Shown: piece by piece, positions 60,796 through 64,000 of the stretch
Layout of the letters: the number at the start of each line of letters is the position of its first letter
How positions within the stretch are numbered: position 1 is the first letter of the stretch
From: Vanilla planifolia
Taxonomy: Eukaryota > Streptophyta > Magnoliopsida > Asparagales > Orchidaceae
Reading direction: 5' to 3'
Length of the DNA: 64,000 bases
Assembly: GCA_023846275.1 (NCBI GenBank)
Contig: CM043869.1
Location: 21,992,237 to 22,056,236 of the forward strand
Made by a program: the position numbers and the translations under genes
Notes under the pieces: model-generated
The model's input: the letters and a program-made list of their open reading frames with translations, nothing else
Told to the model about the DNA's origin: nothing
The model's database searches: none

Positions 60796-61690
60796 AAGTC
60801 ATTGTTACTTATGGCAATTTACTTTGGTAATCTATAGTATTTCGAAATAATGTTCTTCGGAGAAGAGATAAACATTGTTGGACTTGCCTCAACAAGCTCA
60901 TTACAATTAAATATTTCTTTAATGTTCCTAAACATCTCGTTTTCATGGCTTCATCATGCTTCATGAGTCATCATAATTAATGCTGGATTTGAAATTCGTT
61001 GATGTTGTACTAGATCTTTGTTGTATGTTGGAATGCAATTTACACATACATTTTATCTCTTTCATTCAAAAGTTTGACTTTGATTTGGTTATATTACAAT
61101 GTAACTTTAATTCTTCTCTAATATGACCCTTGTATCACATTAATTTGGGTATATTACATTTTTTAAAAGCAACTCAGTTCAACTTTAATTTTTATTTCCA
61201 TAATATTATAATGAATTTTAATATTCTATATGATTATTTTATTTAATAACTTGAATTCAAAACTTGTTTGATAGAGAAAAACAAACATTGCTAGGCTTGT
61301 GTTTATGAGTTCTATTAAATTAAATATTAAATTCTATATTTTTTAAAATATTTTATTTTTTATGGTTGAAGAATTCTATACCAATCTCTTTGTGGTTTAG
61401 AATAAAGCTTTCTCTAATTTATCATAATTCTTCAAAACTTTTGCTTTGATTTTGTAATGTTATTATGGAACTCGGATTCCACTCTTCCAAAAATCACTAC
61501 ATTTCCTAGATTTGGTTCAATTATATTGATTTAATTTATCTTATTTAACGTCTTCTATTTAGCTAGTTAATTTTAATTAATATAGTGATATTAATTTTGT
61601 TTATTTATTTTGGTAATTTGAAACGTAACCAAAGATGGCTTGATTGAAACAAAAAATGCCATTGGACTATCCATAATGATCTATACAAAA
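59391..61690 (-). repeat. 420-bp satellite, right minus-strand block
   Basis: Five to six monomers lie in reverse orientation. Marks on the plus strand are TTTGATTTGGTTA (59,422 and 61,083), AACTCTAAATCTCTTATCATGTGACC (59,795), GACATTGGACATGTCTCGATGAACTC (60,464), CATTGTTGGACTTGCCTC (60,873), CATTGCTAGGCTTGTG (61,287) and GCCATTGGACTATCC (61,658). The spacing of the last marks is about 375-420 bp. Confidence 0.88.
60660..60797. repeat. Compound TA microsatellite inside a satellite monomer
   Basis: These are TA runs with occasional TG and AAATATAAATA interruptions, followed by about 30 nearly pure TA units. It occupies the position where the monomer normally has a short TAATATATATTTAC stretch. 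Confidence 0.93.
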
Positions 61691-61693
61691 TTA

Positions 61694-61721
61694 AATATAT
61701 ATATATATATATATATATATT
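61694..61721. repeat. TA microsatellite
   Basis: About 14 TA units at the right end of the satellite, after TTAAA. Confidence 0.93.
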
Positions 61722-61759
61722 TCTAAATAAGTTATTTTAAATAATAAAATATATAAATG

Positions 61760-64000
61760 ACTAGAAAACGCTCATTAACAACTTAGAAAATTTGTTGAGA
61801 GTGATTATGTAATGATTTGTGTTATGTGTGAGAGACTTTATGTGGAACCCTCAAAACATTACATACTTATATTATTGGACCATTTATAATTATATAAAAA
61901 CTAAGTAACATGTATATTTTGATTTACTTAAGGATTACAAAATTAGAGCTACATTTTATATTAAATCGCATGTATCTTATAAAAAACAATGCCGAATACC
62001 TAGTGGGCCTTTTTAGCCTTCACCATCATTGCCAAGTAAACTTATCTCAACAATATTTACCCACATCTTGTGAGCTTTGAGATCAAGTGGAGCAAGTCTT
62101 AGATAATCAAACAATCTTAACATAGAATCATGTATAACAAATATTTTTGGTAGGTTGATAGATCCATCAAGTCTCTGATGATACTTTGATTACTAAAGAG
62201 GAGCTTCACCACTTATATTTAGAGATGTTAAAGCACTATCAAAGATTTTATTCACTTCATGGAGTTGAGCTCTTTCTCATTAAGGAAAATGTTATAGTGC
62301 TTATTGTGTTGTTAACTCTTATTCATAGTCCTTGATTTGATGATAAAAAATTAAAAATATTTTTAATAAATTTGTTTAAGTGAATAGACTTTAGATAATA
62401 TATGCCACATGAAAATCATCTTAGTTGTTCTGACAAATCATCTTGCCTGTTCTCCACCAACATCATTATTTTTGGTGTTGGTTATTAAAATCACTTTTCT
62501 CTTAGGTTATGATCCCACATGTCAAAGATCAACTTAAGTCTTTGGCTTTTCAAAAAGTTCTTACTTGTTCAGTGATCCTATGATTTCCAATTCTAAATTT
62601 ATAGAATCTTTGGGTAGGCTTTATTTAAATATATTGTGTTAACCTCAATACTTTTCAATTACTTATGAGCTAACAATAAGTTTACCAAATCATCTTATTG
62701 TGCCTTATTTAGATCTCATAAAGATAGCAGTGTTCAAGCCCAAATGTACCTCAAGACATGATGCAATGACTTCCTTACTAACTATGACAAGGAAGTGAAA
62801 TGCTAAACATAATTGACTTGGTGTTAATTTTTGGCTCATTTTGTAAGAGCCAAAAAGAAAAAAACATTTTGTGCACCTTTCAATTTAGAAATTATTTCTT
62901 ATATTATTTTCATTACATTTCCAAAAAGTTGGTATCTAATATGTGATTTCTTAAAAACTTTTGACACACTAATTTCACTTGACCCCTTTTGAGTGCCTTT
63001 TGTACTAATTGTGTTATATGTATATTTTAAGGAACCTTATGCTATTAAGGACAATTTTATTTTTTAGTAATTCATGATATTTGGATATGGTATCATAAAA
63101 AGGTTGGTTTTTTTTACACAATGTTCTTAAGAGGCTGAATATGATTTTGATGATACTAACTATTTAAGTAGCATGTTTTTGTGATCTTATGGCATGCCTG
63201 GTGCAAGATTTCTTATTTAGCAAACTAGAAACTAATAAGCAATGCTTTTTATCAAATGGTGCCAAATATTGCTTGAGTAGAGCTTACAAAAGTCATATAA
63301 ATGATATCAAATAAGCTAAAGGGTTTGGAAGATTACTGAGAACCTAAACAGCACCATAAGTTTGTGTTCAAATTAGTGTCTATACTTTTGAGTACTTATG
63401 TAATGAATAAATTACTTTTTGATAGATATTCACCAAGAACTTCAATTTTTGAGTAGTTATGTAATGAATAAATTACTTTTTCAAATAATAGTGAAACATT
63501 TTAGAAGTAAGGTGGTAAAAAAGAACTTGAATTTTTGTAAATAGAAATATTAACTTTCAAGCTAAAATATATATTCATATTCAAGGATACATTAAATCTA
63601 AAAAATTTATGATTTTGTCCAAAAAAAAATCTTTCAAAAATAATTAATACAAAATTAACTTTTGTAAATAAAAATTATTAGAAGAATCTCTATTTGATTG
63701 TCCCTTGATCATATAATTAGTTATGTAAACTAGTACATTATGTTTAATGAAACACTCAATTAGGCTACAACAAGAAAATAGTGGTGAAATTCAAAGATCA
63801 GATTTCTTGGAGGCCCAATAAATTATTCAAGGTTTAAAGGCAATAGAATGAACAAAGTTGATCATCAACATCAATTTCTATAATACGACCATCAAACCAT
63901 TTAATAGGAATTTGAAGTTAAATATTATGTCATTTTTGAACATTGAACAAATCAACTAGTAAAACTTGAGCTAAAACTAGGTTATTATCAAAAGTTAATT
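61760..64000. other. Unassigned AT-rich DNA to the end of the window
   Basis: No gene, RNA or transposon domain is supported. Satellite similarity has ended. The stretch 61,990-62,350 is less AT-rich and has longer broken frames but no recognised motif. One short direct repeat is listed separately. Confidence 0.4.
63386..63481 (+). repeat. Direct repeat of about 35 bp, 61-bp period
   Basis: TTTTGAGTACTTATGTAATG at 63,386 recurs at about 63,447 with one change, and both continue through AATAAATTACTTTTT. The spacer is about 26 bp. Confidence 0.9.

Noticed and set aside
47210-61690. Centromere
   Set aside because: Satellite DNA alone does not show centromere function, and strong monomer divergence and orientation switches argue against an active homogenised array.
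1-64000. An undescribed functional system such as a defence island, biosynthetic cluster or selfish operon
   Set aside because: No intact coding sequence longer than about 120 codons exists, and every recognisable protein domain is broken and belongs to a known transposon or plastid family.

Overview
This window looks like nuclear intergenic DNA from a seed plant. It is strongly AT-rich, contains no intact gene of any kind, and the longest open frame is only about 120 codons. The plant assignment rests on three things seen in the sequence: a decayed copy of plastid inverted-repeat DNA (ndhB tail, rps7, rps12 3' exons, trnV-GAC and the leader of rrn16), many decayed L1-type LINEs of the plant kind that carry an RNase H domain, and a Ty1/copia reverse transcriptase remnant. 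The retained ndhB piece argues mildly against Pinaceae. The species cannot be named.

Layout. Positions 1 to about 34,985 are a chain of plus-strand LINE copies joined head to tail, all full of stops and frameshifts. Across copies the order is 5' region/ORF1-like, AP endonuclease, reverse transcriptase, connection and zf-RVT-like region, RNase H, then a short shared 3' tail. Several copies begin exactly where the 3' tail of the previous one ends. The chain is interrupted by the plastid insert (about 9,763-12,836) and by an insertion at 30,868-32,098 with a likely target-site duplication. From 34,986 to about 42,400 is DNA I cannot assign to a family. It holds a tandem repeat of about 336 bp, a 12-bp minisatellite and a direct duplication of about 1.1 kb. 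At 42,600-43,680 there is a minus-strand copia reverse transcriptase remnant.

From about 47,210 to 61,690 the sequence is an old, diverged satellite with a monomer of about 420 bp. The central 10.8 kb lies on the plus strand and both flanks lie in the opposite orientation, so the array contains two orientation switches. A perfect 17-bp palindrome and an inverted repeat of about 65 bp lie in or next to the left minus-strand block, and TA microsatellites have grown inside monomers. The last 2.3 kb is unassigned.

Nothing here forms a working pathway or operon. I found no undescribed functional system. The observations of most interest concern genome structure: the serial LINE chain, the switching satellite and the rearranged plastid insert.
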